64,000 bases of DNA, from the NCBI GenBank assembly GCA_022749755.1, contig CM040446.1, positions 8,642,367 through 8,706,366 of the forward strand, given 5' to 3'. The notes under the pieces are model-generated. The model did not search any database. It had not been told where the DNA came from and worked only from the letters and a program-made list of their open reading frames with translations. Position 1 is the stretch's first letter, and every line of letters begins with the position of its first letter. Shown piece by piece: positions 22,710 to 34,879 of the stretch. Origin of the DNA: Azadirachta indica (lineage: Eukaryota; Streptophyta; Magnoliopsida; Sapindales; Meliaceae). Made by a program: the position numbers and the translations under genes.

Positions 22710-25700
22710 TTACAAAATTGACAGAACAAATTCAGCCCAATCTTTTTTCATCTCGTCTATCTTTTCTTGTTTGTATGAGCATTTTTTTTCAAACTGCACA
22801 AGATATTACACATAATGAAATTAAAATAAAATAACATTAGAAGTCATGCATGTTTAAAAAATTAATAAAATAAGTGAAATAATTGCAAAGTTATAATTTT
22901 AACCTTTTGTTTGATGTAAATATTTGAATCTTCAATAATATCTTTCATATACTTCATTACATAATACCCACACTCTGAATTTGTGGGTTGTTTAGGACAC
23001 TACCAAAAATTAAAAAAATAAAATAAAATTGAGTATATTTTAATTAACATAAAACGACGAAAAAAATTGTTCAAATAATAAAAATCTAAATTATTTTCCT
23101 TCAGAAAGTCATAGGAAGATGGTGTGTATATATATAGCATATTAGCATATTAGTTAGTAAAAGTTGTACTAGCAGATCAATAACCAAATATATATATATA
23201 TATATTGTGACAGTATATATGTATCACGTATTGTTTTTTTCTTTTTAATGTGTAAGTACTAATTTGACTGATATATAAAACGAAAAGATTCAAAGTATGT
23301 ACCAATTATAATTATATCATTCATTGGATTATTCTTAAAGATGATTTGAATGATTGATGTGTTATTTCAATTTTGCACCTTACTCTAGTTTTAAAGAATT
23401 CCTAGTTTTCAATTCCATTCATTTAATATTTCATGCTAATTTAAATTGATAGATAGTTAATAATATATTTTTTTTGAGACATTTGCAATAACTAATGATA
23501 GACCATTGTTTACCAACTGATATTTATGTTATTAATGTATATTTCCAATGTTGTCAAACATGTATGCCCTAAGAAAGTAAATAAAATATTGGAGAAAATC
23601 AAAGGAATGATAGTATCTATGTAAATAAAGAAAAAGGATTGAAAATAGTTGATGGTTAATTTTTTATATCCCACTTTATTCATACAGACATTAGAAAATG
23701 TTGGTACATATAGTAGCAGATTGTTGGCCCATAAAAAATATCCTACCCCAACCCCTCCCCTTCCCCTAGAAATTAAAAAAAAAAAGAAGCTAAATCATTA
23801 TTAAGCCTTTCTTAAAAATATTTATTAGGTTAAGTTTTGATGCATTGACAAATGATTTGTTCTACTATTAGAATTGACTACTATAATTTAAAGATTGGTT
23901 ATCTCTGTCACTTATGAATCAAAGAAAAAAATTTCAAAAAAATAGTTGATAATATAATTTTTATGTACTTACATTGATTTTCTTCCAAATCTGTTTCTTT
24001 CTTCCAATTCTTTGTGATCGAATATTGAACATCTTCATGACTCTTTTTTTCAAAGAGAAAAAATAAAGAAATGATAGGAAAAGGAAAATGAATATCATAA
24101 ATTATGTCAAATGAACAGAAAAATTATATCTTAATGCAAATAAATGTATTACAAATTATACTTACTTATTAACAATTTGCTTGATGTCGGAGACAATTTC
24201 ATTTTGAAGTGAGTCTAAAAAATATGTGATGTCATTATATGGATCAATAATGACCAACATCCAGTGAAATCTATATTGATGGTAAAATATATATATATAT
24301 AATAAATGCATTAATTGAAATAAATTATACTCAACAATTAATAATTAAATATATAATCATATAACATAATGAAAATACATACTCATGATAATATAGAGCA
24401 AAAAATATCTGATTCATCTTTGCATGTCTTATCCTTTCTGCAATTAAACGTATTCTATCAGTTTCTATTTTTCTACAAATTAAAGTAATATCATGTGGAT
24501 TCACAAATCCAATCATGTCAACCAAATTTCTCTCTTTAATGTAATTGTATAAGTGCCTAACAATAAAGTAAAAGCTTTTGTTATTATAACAATAAATCTA
24601 TACCTTTAATCCTCAATAATTAAGTTAAAATGATACATATTCATCAGAAAAATATTAAATTACCTTATATACAGTACTATACAAGTGACTGATATGAGGT
24701 CTATGCTTAAAAACTCTTGGATTATACCTTGAGTAACATTCTCAACAAATTTTTGCCTAAAAATATTTTTTTCTATACTTATTTTAATAGTGTCACCTGG
24801 AAGCATAGCTTTATGGCATATACACCAATAGATTTCATAAAACAATATGACTGAGTTGAACATTGAACTTTGGGGTTTATAATTAACTCAACTGATTTTA
24901 AGCTTAAATTGTTGAGTTGTTTGCTTGGTTCCTAAATTAATGAAGCAAAATATTAAAAAAAAAAACTATTAAAAATAAATAATTGAGAGAAAATTACAAA
25001 TTAAAAAGTAAATTACCTTATTAGTCAATGGTATAATAAGATCTCTAAGCCATGCGACAAATGATCCAATAGCATCTTGTACGGTTTCAAATTCATCAAG
25101 AACAGGAACTGGTAAAGAGGTCGATGGAATTATTGCCATATGCATGATACACGTATATTTTCATTTAATAGAATTCCGTGTATAGTGGCTTTTGGATCAT
25201 TTGTTGGCATAATTGCGCCATGAGTTACTATATTCTCTCTGTTGCCAATAGCAAGCTTACATAATTTTCCCTTTCAAATGTCACATTCATTTCATTAAAA
25301 AGATGTTATACAATAAGATACAAATATTATATATATATATATAGTGAATAAGTAAAAATTTATTACCTTTATAGTTATATCACCATTAGCTTGATATTGT
25401 ATTTTCGTGTTTGTCTCATAACTAATCACCTTGACGGTTGTATCACAATTGGCTAGATTAGAACTCGTGGCTTTTGGGTTATTTGTTTTTAATGCTTCTA
25501 ATTCACTTTGTAATAACGTCAACTTTTCTTGCATTTGTTGATTTTCCTCCAACATCCTCTTATTTTATTCAATCAACAAACGCTGTTGCTCTTGCATCAT
25601 CTTTTGTTGCTCCTTAAAATAATGATTACGTTTAGGCATGTGAAAATAACTAGATGGAGTGATGGAATGACCAACTGCTCTAACACTTCCTGAATGCTCA

Positions 25701-26905
25701 GGAGTTTGTAATGCCATTGTAAGAATGTCATTGTCGCCATCAACACAAACATTCCTCAATTTAACTTATTCCGTAATTTTTTCCTATCAAAAGTATAGAC
25801 AAATAGTTTTTTTTAAAAAAAAAATTAAGATGAAAGCCAATATAAATAAAAACTTTTAATGAAAATTAAATACTTTTTATTTAATTGTTAATATAAATTA
25901 TATATAAATAAGTGCAATATTAATAACAAACTTATAATTCTTTCTACACATAATTTGACATTCTTGTTATTATATTCTCCTTTTTTATTTTAATGAGCAA
26001 GCATCCAAATAACGGAACGGTCAATTTGTTCATCTGTTCCAAGTTCAGGTATCTGTAGACATTCAGATCCAAATTTGTAAAATACTTTACATTAAATAAA
26101 TTGATCAATAATTTAAACACTAACCAATTCATCTCCTTTATTTGCATATCCAAGACGTGAAAGTCGATATCTATACTTGTTTTGTCTTTATCTCTCTTGT
26201 TGAACTTTTCTATAACTCTATATATATCATTACAACAATATAGTAAGAATTTTAAGTTAAAATTAAATTAAATTAAATATAAAAAAATTTAAATTAGCTT
26301 ACAAGAAAATCTTCTACCAATCTATTCTTTACAAATGATTGCCAATGTGATTGTTCAATAAATTTGTAGTGTGTCGATGGTCTTTTCAAACTAACAGAGT
26401 CATTTCTGTGTGGCAATATATATCTCGATGTAAGACGATTGTTAAAAGCTTTCCATCTTTCTACTGCTTTAGATAAAGCCTTTTTCTTATAAGGTTTATC
26501 AATATCACACGCCATCTACAAACAATAGCATGAAATAAAAATTTAAAATAAATTAATTATTATAAAAAAAATAATAACAAAAAAATGATAATTAAGAATT
26601 GACATATGTCAAACCTCAATACAACTCCATGTACTTTTTTTAAATTCTTTTGGCACCCTGAACCATGTGCAATATGTGATTGGAACTATTGTATGTGCCA
26701 ATACACCAATTAAGCTTCCCAACTTTTTTGATGTTTTACCTATTAGTTGACGTTTCTTATTAAATACAATAAGTAGCCTATACCTATAACTTTTTTCTTT
26801 TGTAAGCTCTGGCAAAGTCGTTTGACTTCTGCCATTTCTTTTCCTCAAAGAATTTTCTGGAGAAGTTCCTACATCATCATAGTTGTCTTCTTGGAAAAAG
26901 GTCAT
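22710..26905 (-). pseudogene. CACTA TNPA-type gene with C-terminal Ulp1-like protease
   Basis: A multi-exon gene read from ATG at 26905 to TAA at 22710. Exons include 26609-26905; 26300-26519 (AVERWKAFNNRLTSRYILP); about 26105-26220; about 25960-26040; and 25295-25795. The last contains ILTMALQTPEHSGSVRAVG, the hallmark of the plant En/Spm Transposase_24 family, then a Gln/Leu coiled coil. Then follow a DUF8039-like part (25020-25290), GFVNPHDIT (24331-24540) and a C48 protease core: HWMLVIIDPY with its His near 24270, YFLDSL, and CPKQPTNSECGYYVMKYMKD with its Cys at 22970-22972. Splice sites such as CTACAG and GTAAGC are visible. In-frame stops in exons 3 and 4 and a frameshift near 25150 make it a pseudogene. 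Exon borders are approximate. Confidence 0.8.
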
Positions 26906-28960
26906 GATGCTAAAACAAAAAAAAAAATGTGAGTGATACTAGTAAAAATATAATTAATCAGCACTTTAAGATAAAATAAATGTTACGTACTAAATAAAAT
27001 TTAGATTATGTTAATTACTAATGAATAAAATTTAGAATATCTTAATTACTAAGGTAATGTCTAAAAAACTTAAAGAATAATTTATATAAATATATTCAAT
27101 TTATAACCAACAGATTTATATTTATATTACTAACAATTATTTTAATAATCATAATATAATTATATCATTAATTATATTAAGAGAGTAATCTCAATTATTG
27201 TTAACCTACCAATAAATGACTTAAAAAAATGAGAATATTAACTAAATTAAACTAAAATAAGGTTCTCACCACTGCATTATGAGTTTTTAAGAATTTAAAA
27301 AATAAAGCAAGAGGTTTATTTTATAATTTACAAATAAAAATAAAGCAAATTATTGTTTTCTTCATTCATAACCAGCAAGAAACTTAGCAGCAAAGTTGTA
27401 AAAGTAATTACAAACAACGTTAAATTTAAAAAATAGTAGCATCTAGAGCCGGTAGCATACATCAATATTTGCTATAAAAAGTTGAAAAATTTACAGAAAA
27501 AATTTCAAAACTTACATAGAGACCAAGTTGCTGCCGTAGTTCTAGAGACTAGTGATGAGAAGCTTATGTGCTCTTTTTCTCCTTCTGCGTAATTCTTGGC
27601 GAAATCTCAATGTTCTCAATATTCTGGATTATGAATTTTCTAAAAATCTAAATCCTCCAATTCGTGAAGCTGAAGGCAGAAAAAATAAAATTAAAACAAG
27701 AGAAGGATTGAGTAGCAAGCAGTAAGCTGTATAGTAGTACTTTCTACTGGTGAGCACAACTGTAAGCATCAAAGAGAGTAGTAAAAGCGTAGAAGCAAGG
27801 TAGCAGCATAGAAAGAAGCTAAAAAATCTGCAGAAATATATATTTTTTTTAAAAAAAAAAATCAAAATAATATATTATTAAATAATAAGGAAGCCTAGAA
27901 AAGAAACAAAGAAGTCTAGAGAAAGTTATAAAACAATTGCAGGAGCAATATTGAAAGATGCAACAGCCCCAAATTAAAAAAAAAAAAAATGCGGAAACCA
28001 CTAGCAACAGCATCAGTATCAGCAACCAGCAGGAGAAGGGAAGAATAAAATGCCAGTACTAGCAGCAGAAATGGCACTTGAGATTGAATTCATCAGTAGG
28101 AAACAAAAAACGGAAAGCAATGGAGCAGCATATCAATAACAGGGCAAAAACAACAAGCAGCAGAGGAGAAAGATTGATTCTAGCAATAGTAAATAACTTT
28201 ATTTATATTAATCTTATAATAATTTTATTTATATTAACTACCTTTAATAATTTTGTTTCTAACTTTTTTGTTATCTTTCAATAATTTTTAATAATTATGT
28301 TTCTAACTTTTTTTATTTAATTATTATTTATATTCAAATTTAGATCTCGGTTTTTAATGTGTAATTTAGATTTTTTTTTTATTTTCATGATCAATTTAAT
28401 TGTTGTGATTATCTTTTCAATTTTTTTTTATTTTGATGTTTCTACCTTATGAGCTTGTATTTAACATCAAGGCCTTTTAAACTTCTTATTCATTTTTTTT
28501 TATTTTATCACTTTAATCTGTTGCTTAGAGATTTATTTGAAAAAATGTATTGACTAATAATTTTAGTCAAAACAAAGCAGCAGCAAAAGAATACTAGAAC
28601 AGCATGAAGCTAACAAATATATAGTAAATAACCGCTCCAACAAGATTCGAGCTCTATCAGAAGATCAACATATGACTATAGCACAACCCAACAATAGAGA
28701 AGTGTATCCATATAATTTAAAACCAATTCCTCTTTTGAAAAACTTTTCTATATCATCTTGGTTGGCTCCATGGAAAAAAGCCATGATACTGCAAATAATT
28801 TTTTAAAAAAAAAGTCAGCCATGCTATTTAAAATATATAATTTATTCAACACTTCAAAGTAAAATAAATATAAATGAATAAAATTTATGATATCTTAATA
28901 AAAAAATGCTTAAAAACAAAATGAATAAAAAAAATATAAGAACATGCCTATTTGCTCATA
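26906..28960 (-). mobile_element. CACTA region between its two genes
   Basis: No convincing coding sequence. It holds a duplicate of the region upstream of the TNPD gene: 27500-28360 resembles 32430-33090. It also holds CAG/AGCA-rich stretches (27990-28170) and a short stretch at 28720-28790 resembling the first exon of the TNPA-type gene (26870-26905). The 237-bp open frame at 27629-27865 has no recognisable domain and is not called. Confidence 0.6.
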
Positions 28961-28971
28961 ATATTTTCAAT

Positions 28972-31900
28972 TCAAGTACCCTCATAATCTGCACGAGCAT
29001 AGGTTGCATCATCCTCACTGAATGAATCAATTAATTCTAAATTTGGTAATGAAGGAGTTAAACATTGATGCTCCATGATAGTGTCACCTAACTCATCATT
29101 GTCATAGTCATAATCCTTCTGAGGGGGTACTTGTACAATTGACCATCTCGCATCAACTGGATCTTGTATATAAAAATATTTGCTTTGCTTGTGATGCCAA
29201 AATAAATTGGTCAGATTTATGCCCAATCTTATTAAGGTCAACTAATATAAAGCTTAATTCATCTACTTTGGTCCCATTACCACTATCCACCCAATCGCAC
29301 TTAAATATTAGAATTTTAAACTTGTTATAGTTTAAATTCCAAATTTCTTGAATAACTCTATAAAAGGACATATTTGAAATAGTTGAATTTTTATCTTTAG
29401 AGCTTGCAATTTGTATGGTATTCGCAATTATGCTTACTCCACTGTTTTGATGTATATGCTGAGCATCTCTTCCTTTTACATGATAACGACATTTATTAAC
29501 ATCATAACCTTAATATTTTATAACTTCAAATCGTGATCCATGTGCTATCCACTGTAAGTTCTCTGATATATTATTATTTGGATGACTTAACTCATGAGCT
29601 ATCTACACACATATAAGCATTATAAAAAATGGTTAATTTTGTGTAGATGATTTATTTCGGTGCCTTAATATTAATACTAAATGTTAGCTAGCACTTACTT
29701 TGTCACGCAACCAATAAATAAACATGCGGTTGTGCTTATCTTGTAACCACTTCTTTCTTTTAAATTTTTTTCGATGCTCTAGCCTTAATAGCTCCATGTG
29801 TTCCCTAACATATAAAATAAAAAGTAATGTTATATATATGGCTTTAGACCTAGATAATTAATTTTCAAATAACAAATGAATGAAATTTTACAACTTACTC
29901 AATATATGGTTGAACTTCATTTGTGTTTTCTAATACATATCGATGAGTTTAGTCCCATTGAATACGATCAATAGTCTTTACCTTACCTCCTAATAGTGGC
30001 CTACCAACAAAATCACTTTCATAAGCTTAACCAGATGGGATTCCAATTGTATCTACATTAGATAAGTATTTTGTACAAAACTCAATAGCTTCTTTTGCAA
30101 TGTAACATTCTACAATATATCCTTCTAGACGATTACGATTCCTCACATAACCTTTCAAAACTTTCATGAACCATTCAAATAGGTACATCCATCGCAGATA
30201 AACTGGTCCGCATAGTTTAACTTCTCTAACAAGATGCACTGTTAGATGAACCATTATATCGAAGAATGACGGAGGAAAATATTTTTCAAGTATACATAAG
30301 GTCAACACAATACTAGTTTGCTTCTCATCAACTTTTTCCACATCCACTGCTTTTTTGCATAACATATTAAAAAAGAAGAAAAATCTAGTAATTGCAAACC
30401 TGCCATGCTTAGGTAACACAGAGCGGATTGCCACAGGCAATAATTATTGCATCAATGTATGACAGTCGTAAGACTTTAGACCATAGAGCTTACAATCTTT
30501 CATTGAAACAACATTTCTAAAATTTGATGAGTATCCTTCTGAAACCTTTGCATTAAATAACGTCTTACAAAATCTTCTTTTTTCATCTGTAGACATTGTG
30601 TAACATGCTGGAGGTAAAAGTATCCCTTTTGTTGTCTCTGTAGGTGCCAACTCATTCCTTAACCCCATCTCTTTAAGATCTAATCGAGATGCAAGTCCAT
30701 CTTTGGTTTTACCTAAAATGTTCAATAATGTACCAATTATGTTATCATACACATTTTTCTCAATGTGTATAACATCTAAAATATGTCGAATATGAAAAGA
30801 TTTCCAATATTCTAATTGAAAAAAGATTGACTTTTTCTTCCAACAACTTTCAGTACTACCATTAGAACTTGTAACATGACGCTTACGTTTTCTTTGGGAA
30901 AAATGTACCCCCGCAATTTTTTTTAATATTTCTTCACCTGTTAATGGTTTTGGAGCTTTTCTCAATTCCTATTCACCATTAAAAGCCTTCTTTTACTTCC
31001 TATACGAATGATGTGGAGGCAAAAATCTTCTATGACCCATATAAGACATCTTTTTACCATGTTTTAACCTGCAACAATCGATTTCTTCACTGCACACTGG
31101 ACATGCATAATATCCTTTCACTGTATGCCCTGATAAATTGCCATACACTGAAAAATCATTTATTGTCCATAGTAATATTGCTCTTAACTTGAAGTGCTCT
31201 TTACGATATGCATCATATGTCGAAATACCTTCCTCTCACAATTGTTTTAAATCATCAATCAGTGGCTGCAAATAAACATCAATGTTGTTTCTAAGTTGTT
31301 TGGGCCAAGATATCAATAAAGTTAGCATCATAAATTTTCTTTTCATACATAACCGTGGAGGAAGATTATAAGTTATCATCACAATAGGCCAACAACTATA
31401 CCTACTACTAAGAGAACTATGTAGATTAATTCCATCAGCTGCAAGTGCAAGTCGAAGGTTTCTTGGATCAATAGCAAAATCTGGCCAAGAGTCATCAACT
31501 AGCCTCCATGTTGGGGAATCAGAAGGATGTCGTAGTATACCATCAATTTCCCTCACATTAGCATGCCATGTCAAATTATTTGCTGTTTTTGCACTTTGAA
31601 ACATTCTTCTAAATCAAGGGATCGGTGGAAAATACCATAAAACCTTGGCGGGCACACCGTTCTTTGGCTTGGTTGAATTCTTGTTAAGCTTCCATCTTGA
31701 CACTCCACATTGAGGACATATAGTTGCATCTTGAAACTGTTTTCTGTACAATCATTGGGACAAGCATTTATCTTTTCATATTCCATGCCAAGTGCATTAA
31801 GTGTCTTCTTTGCATCATACATTGATAGGGGCAACTCATTATTACTTGGTAACATGTCAGCAAATAATTTTAACAAATCAGAAAATTCATATTTTGCTTT

Positions 31901-32353
31901 TAGGTTGTACAACTTTACCAAAGCACACAGTTTTGTATATTTTGTACAACCAAAATATAATGGCTTCTCAGCATCATCTAATAACTTCTGAAAAACTTCT
32001 CGATTACTAGTACAATCATCTTGTGCAACACGCACTATCTCTCTAGTATTATCTATCCCATCATCATTACCATAACATTCAAAACATGACTGCTCCACAT
32101 TTGGTAAATCTGCCCCATAATCACATGATTCTCCATGCCAAATCCAAGTGCGATAACTTTTATCAATACTATTAAAAAATAAATGTTTTTTTATCTCCAT
32201 AATAGTGTGCACTTTGAAATTGCCACACTTTATGCATGGACATTATATGGCATTAGAATTCCTTGAATGATGTAATGCAAATTTTAAGAAATTATCTACG
32301 CCTTCTACAAATGCATGCGATCTCTTATCCATAGTCATCCAAGATTTATCCAT
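28972..32353 (-). pseudogene. CACTA transposase TNPD (Transposase_21 / tnp2 type)
   Basis: Read from ATG at 32353. The N-terminal transposase-associated domain has a CPCIKCG zinc motif, with an in-frame stop just before it. Then come MEYEKINACPNDC, MFQSAKTANNLTWHA, DSWPDFAIDPRNLRLALAADG, SSRYSCWPIVMITYNLPP, and HILDVIHIEKNVYDNIIGT (30444-30965). A DUF4218-like block follows (30027-30440, CILEKYFPPSFFDIMVHL), then a DUF4216-like block (29153-29371, FKCDWVDSG) and an acidic tail. Frames break near 31610, 31236, 30965, 30441 and 30027. The family cuts and pastes CACTA elements; this copy is inactive. Confidence 0.87.
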
Positions 32354-32429
32354 TCTGAAAATATAATCACTAAAAAGTATTAATACACATTATTTCTAAT
32401 TTATGACAATATATGTTTATATTAGAAAT

Positions 32430-33080
32430 GATATTAGAGACTTATAGAGAGAACCAAATTGCTGCCATAGTGCTAGAGACCAATGGTGAGAAGCTTAAGT
32501 GCTAGAGACCATCAGAGGAGAAAGATTAATTCCAGCAACAGTAAATAAATGCAGCACAACTAGCCAACATCAGTTCCCAGCAACAACAAAACCAAAAATC
32601 AAAACACAGCAGCAGCCACAAACAGCAGAAGCAGTAGCAGCCAAATATATAGCAGCTACTAAAAAAAATTGTAAGTCAGAGAATCAATTACATCATTAGA
32701 GAACTGGCTGAAGATATCCAAAAGCAGTAACTTGAGAGAGCAACCAACAAAACATCAACAGAGGAAAAGCAGAACAACAAACCAGTTGCAATAGCAGAAA
32801 ACGTATATCAGCAACGAAAAAAGATCATAACAGAACTAGCAACATACAATACAAGCAGTAGTTAGAGCTAGCAAAACTATTGCAATGATGACATAGCAAA
32901 ATCCACCAAAATACAATAATTTTAGTTTTAATTTTATATTATATTATTAATATTATAATAATTTTTTTATATTAATTAACTTTAATAATTTTGTTTTAAC
33001 TTTTTGTTATCTTTTAATAATTATGTTGGTAACTTTTTTTGTTTAATTACTATTTAATATTCAACTTTGACTACCAGATT
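32430..33080. repeat. CACTA TNPD-upstream region, duplicated at 27500-28360
   Basis: Contains the upstream region of the TNPD gene and CAG/AGCA-rich tracts (32540-32890), then an AT-rich stretch. A second divergent copy lies upstream of the TNPA-type gene. Shared anchors include tagagacca-gttgctgccrtag and, about 500 bp on, taactttaataattttgttt. No reading frame is credible. Confidence 0.6.
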
Positions 33081-33081
33081 T

Positions 33082-33258
33082 TAATGTCTTAGTAAGAATA
33101 TTCAATCAAAAGGCAGAAAGAGAGGATATTTTATTTTTCATTGAATTCCAATATATAAACAACAAACATAATCAGAACAAAAAAGAAACAAATAATGTCC
33201 TACTATTTGTTGGCTATAATCATTAAATTACATGAGAATAAAATAGTAACAATTAATA
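33082..33258. repeat. Direct repeat, left copy (pair with 35102-35278)
   Basis: About 177 bp starting attttaatgtctta, then tattcaatcaaaaggcagaaagagag and an AT-rich end. It is repeated in the same orientation two kilobases away at 35102-35278 with some differences. The pair could be LTRs or tandem-duplication remnants. I recognise no termini or coding sequence. Confidence 0.75.
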
Positions 33259-33480
33259 TTTAATGTCTTTTACATGATTATATTTTTTTGCAGATGACGA
33301 GAGAATTGGTCATTCAAAGCAAATTTAACTTAAAAAACTTAATTCGGCTAAAAAATGAATACGTTCGGGAACCAAAACGTAAGAGAAGTACAGACAAAAA
33401 CGCCAGTCACTAGAGGACCTAAGTGCAAAGCTAAGTGGACCTATTTGTAAGGTTTTCAAATCTTGCAGTTAAGCTTCGCA
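33245..33480. repeat. Unclassified repeat unit, copy 1
   Basis: Starts near ttaatatttaatgtctttt, contains ttttttgcagatgacgag, and ends in ggacctatttgtaaggttttcaaa. A second copy lies at about 33870-34026 and 34880-34950, interrupted by a D solo LTR. No frame was identified. Confidence 0.6.
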
Positions 33481-33722
33481 TAGCGCGGCTGCGCCAAGTA
33501 TCAGCGCAGCCGCGCCATGCATTTTGCCACAAGTCTGCACAAGACCAGGTGGCCTGGCACAGTCGCGCCGCTAGGTGGCGTGGCGGTGCTGCGCATTCTG
33601 CCACTAGGTAGAATACATGGCGCCGCTGCGCCACCTAGCGGTGCGACCGCGCCATGCCACTTGCTCTTGTGCAGCATGCATGGCAGAGGGCATGGCGCGG
33701 CTGCGCTACCTCTTCAATTATA
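33478..33722. repeat. GC-rich island with repeated gcgcggctgcgcc motifs
   Basis: About 245 bp that are clearly GC-rich in an otherwise AT-rich window. The motif gcgcggctgcgc and its inverse recur near 33483, 33507, 33625 and 33695, with ccacctagcgg and cactaggta variants between. Open frames exist on both strands (for example 33431-33634 minus and 33517-33786 plus), but they are low-complexity Ala/Arg/His-rich and probably not genes. Origin unknown. Confidence 0.75.
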
Positions 33723-33869
33723 CTGTACTCACTCCCTCGCGTTGTTTTTGGCACCCCAACATCCACTGCAATCAATTAAAAAATGAAAGTTTAATTTATT
33801 TTGATGAGTGTATTAAAACAAACTTATCATTTACTCTTTAATTTAATTTGTTTGTTTAATCCTCTGCTA

Positions 33870-34026
33870 ACATCAATATTTAATGTTTTTTTGTTACATT
33901 TTTTCAGATCACGAACGAATTAGCCATTTATAGAAAATTTGACTCAAAATAATTGAATTCAACTAAAAAAGGAAGACTTTCGAGGACAAAACCATAAGGG
34001 AAATACGGATCCAAACACAAGTCACC
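33870..34026. repeat. Unclassified repeat unit, copy 2 left part
   Basis: Resembles 33245-33410, with shared ttttcagatcacgaacgaattag-like and aaaaccataagggaaatacgg-like boxes. The D solo LTR interrupts it. The unit continues at 34880 with cctaggtgcaaagttgaggg. Confidence 0.6.
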
Positions 34027-34874
34027 TGATGCAAATACGGATGCACACAAGAGCAATGATCCAATTCAGCTACCTAATGGTCCCGTTACAAGAGCAAGAA
34101 TGAAGAAATTCAAAGATGCATTGAATGGGATGATTCAAGGTTTGTGGGATGATCTTACAACAATTCAAGAGTGTAAGAAAGAGTCAAATATCAAGCTTGG
34201 ACTTCAAGACAATAATCAGAGCTTGGTAACATTAACACAAGTACAAGAAGGCAAAACCTGAAGATTAAAGCTTCTACGGAATTCAACTTCTCAAATTTGT
34301 ATAAGACCATATTCGAACGATGTCTCAAGGCTAAGCAAGCATGTTCAAGTTCTTTTAATTGCAGTTCGAATCAGATCGTCATCATGATGCAAGTTTCGGA
34401 TTCCATGTGCCAGTTTGGGCTAAGTTGCTGTTCAAGCCCATCATCTATTTTAGTCTTATTTATAAACATATATTTATAATTTGTTATGTGTTTGGGCTGT
34501 TAATGGTAATTATTAAGCCCAAATTCAGTTTATTTTATTTAAAGTTAAATAAGTTTAATTTTGTGGCCAAACACTTCAATTAGGGTTACTTATCTCCTGT
34601 ACCCTTATATATTCAGCCACATGCTCCCATGAAGGCAGCAATTACTTTTCTTGAATGAAATTAAATTGAGAGTGTTTTCTCTTATTTTGATTCTTGCTTG
34701 AATCAAGGTTCTTACAATCAAAGCTAATTACTTTGAGGGTATTTATTTAAGGTTCTATTTCACAAGTTGAAATTGGGTTACAGACTTGGGTGAATCTGAT
34801 TTAGCTTTCCAAGAAGTTGATTCCATGCGTAAAGATATTGGGTCTCAAGTTTAATATACTCGGGGTTCGTATCA
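34027..34874 (+). mobile_element. Solo LTR of family D with 5-bp target duplication
   Basis: An 848-bp LTR, TGATGC...GTATCA, in plus orientation, with no internal region. It is flanked by the perfect duplication tcacc (34022-34026 and 34875-34879). It carries an open frame of about 77 codons from the LTR start to the TGA at about 34261. The frame includes GPVTRARMKKFKDALNGMI and is the LTR-encoded integrase tail. A TATA box lies at 34603-34612. Solo LTRs arise by recombination between the two LTRs of a full element. Confidence 0.95.
34603..34612 (+). promoter_or_regulatory. TATA box in D solo LTR
   Basis: cttatatatt lies about 265 bp before the LTR end and recurs in the other D LTRs (for example 62431-62440 on the minus strand). 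It marks the likely U3/R promoter. Confidence 0.5.
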
Positions 34875-34879
34875 TCACC

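Larger units (their letters stand above)
21610..33080 (-). mobile_element. CACTA (En/Spm) DNA transposon, about 11.4 kb, one end missing
   Basis: Begins with CACTACTAGA at 21610, the canonical CACTA terminus, directly inside a B LTR. It encodes a TNPD-type transposase (28972-32353) and a TNPA-type protein with a Ulp1-like domain (22710-26905), both on the minus strand. Subterminal repeats flank the left end. I could not find the inverted TCTAGTAGTG end on the right. The right border is set where another repeat begins (about 33082), so it is approximate or deleted. Both genes carry stops or frameshifts, so the copy is not autonomous. Confidence 0.83.

Noticed and set aside
27629..27865. 78-codon hydrophobic minus-strand frame in the CACTA element
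   Set aside because: It lies in the duplicated upstream region, is not preserved in the second copy, and is low in complexity.
33431..33841. Ala/Arg/His-rich frames over the GC-rich island on both strands
   Set aside because: Open frames are expected by chance in GC-rich low-complexity DNA. There is no start context or domain.
34297..34583. Short frames in the 3' half of D LTRs (also 55153-55347, 56863-57057 and 62492-62686)
   Set aside because: They lie downstream of the stop of the LTR-encoded integrase tail and have no domain. Repetition follows from LTR copying.
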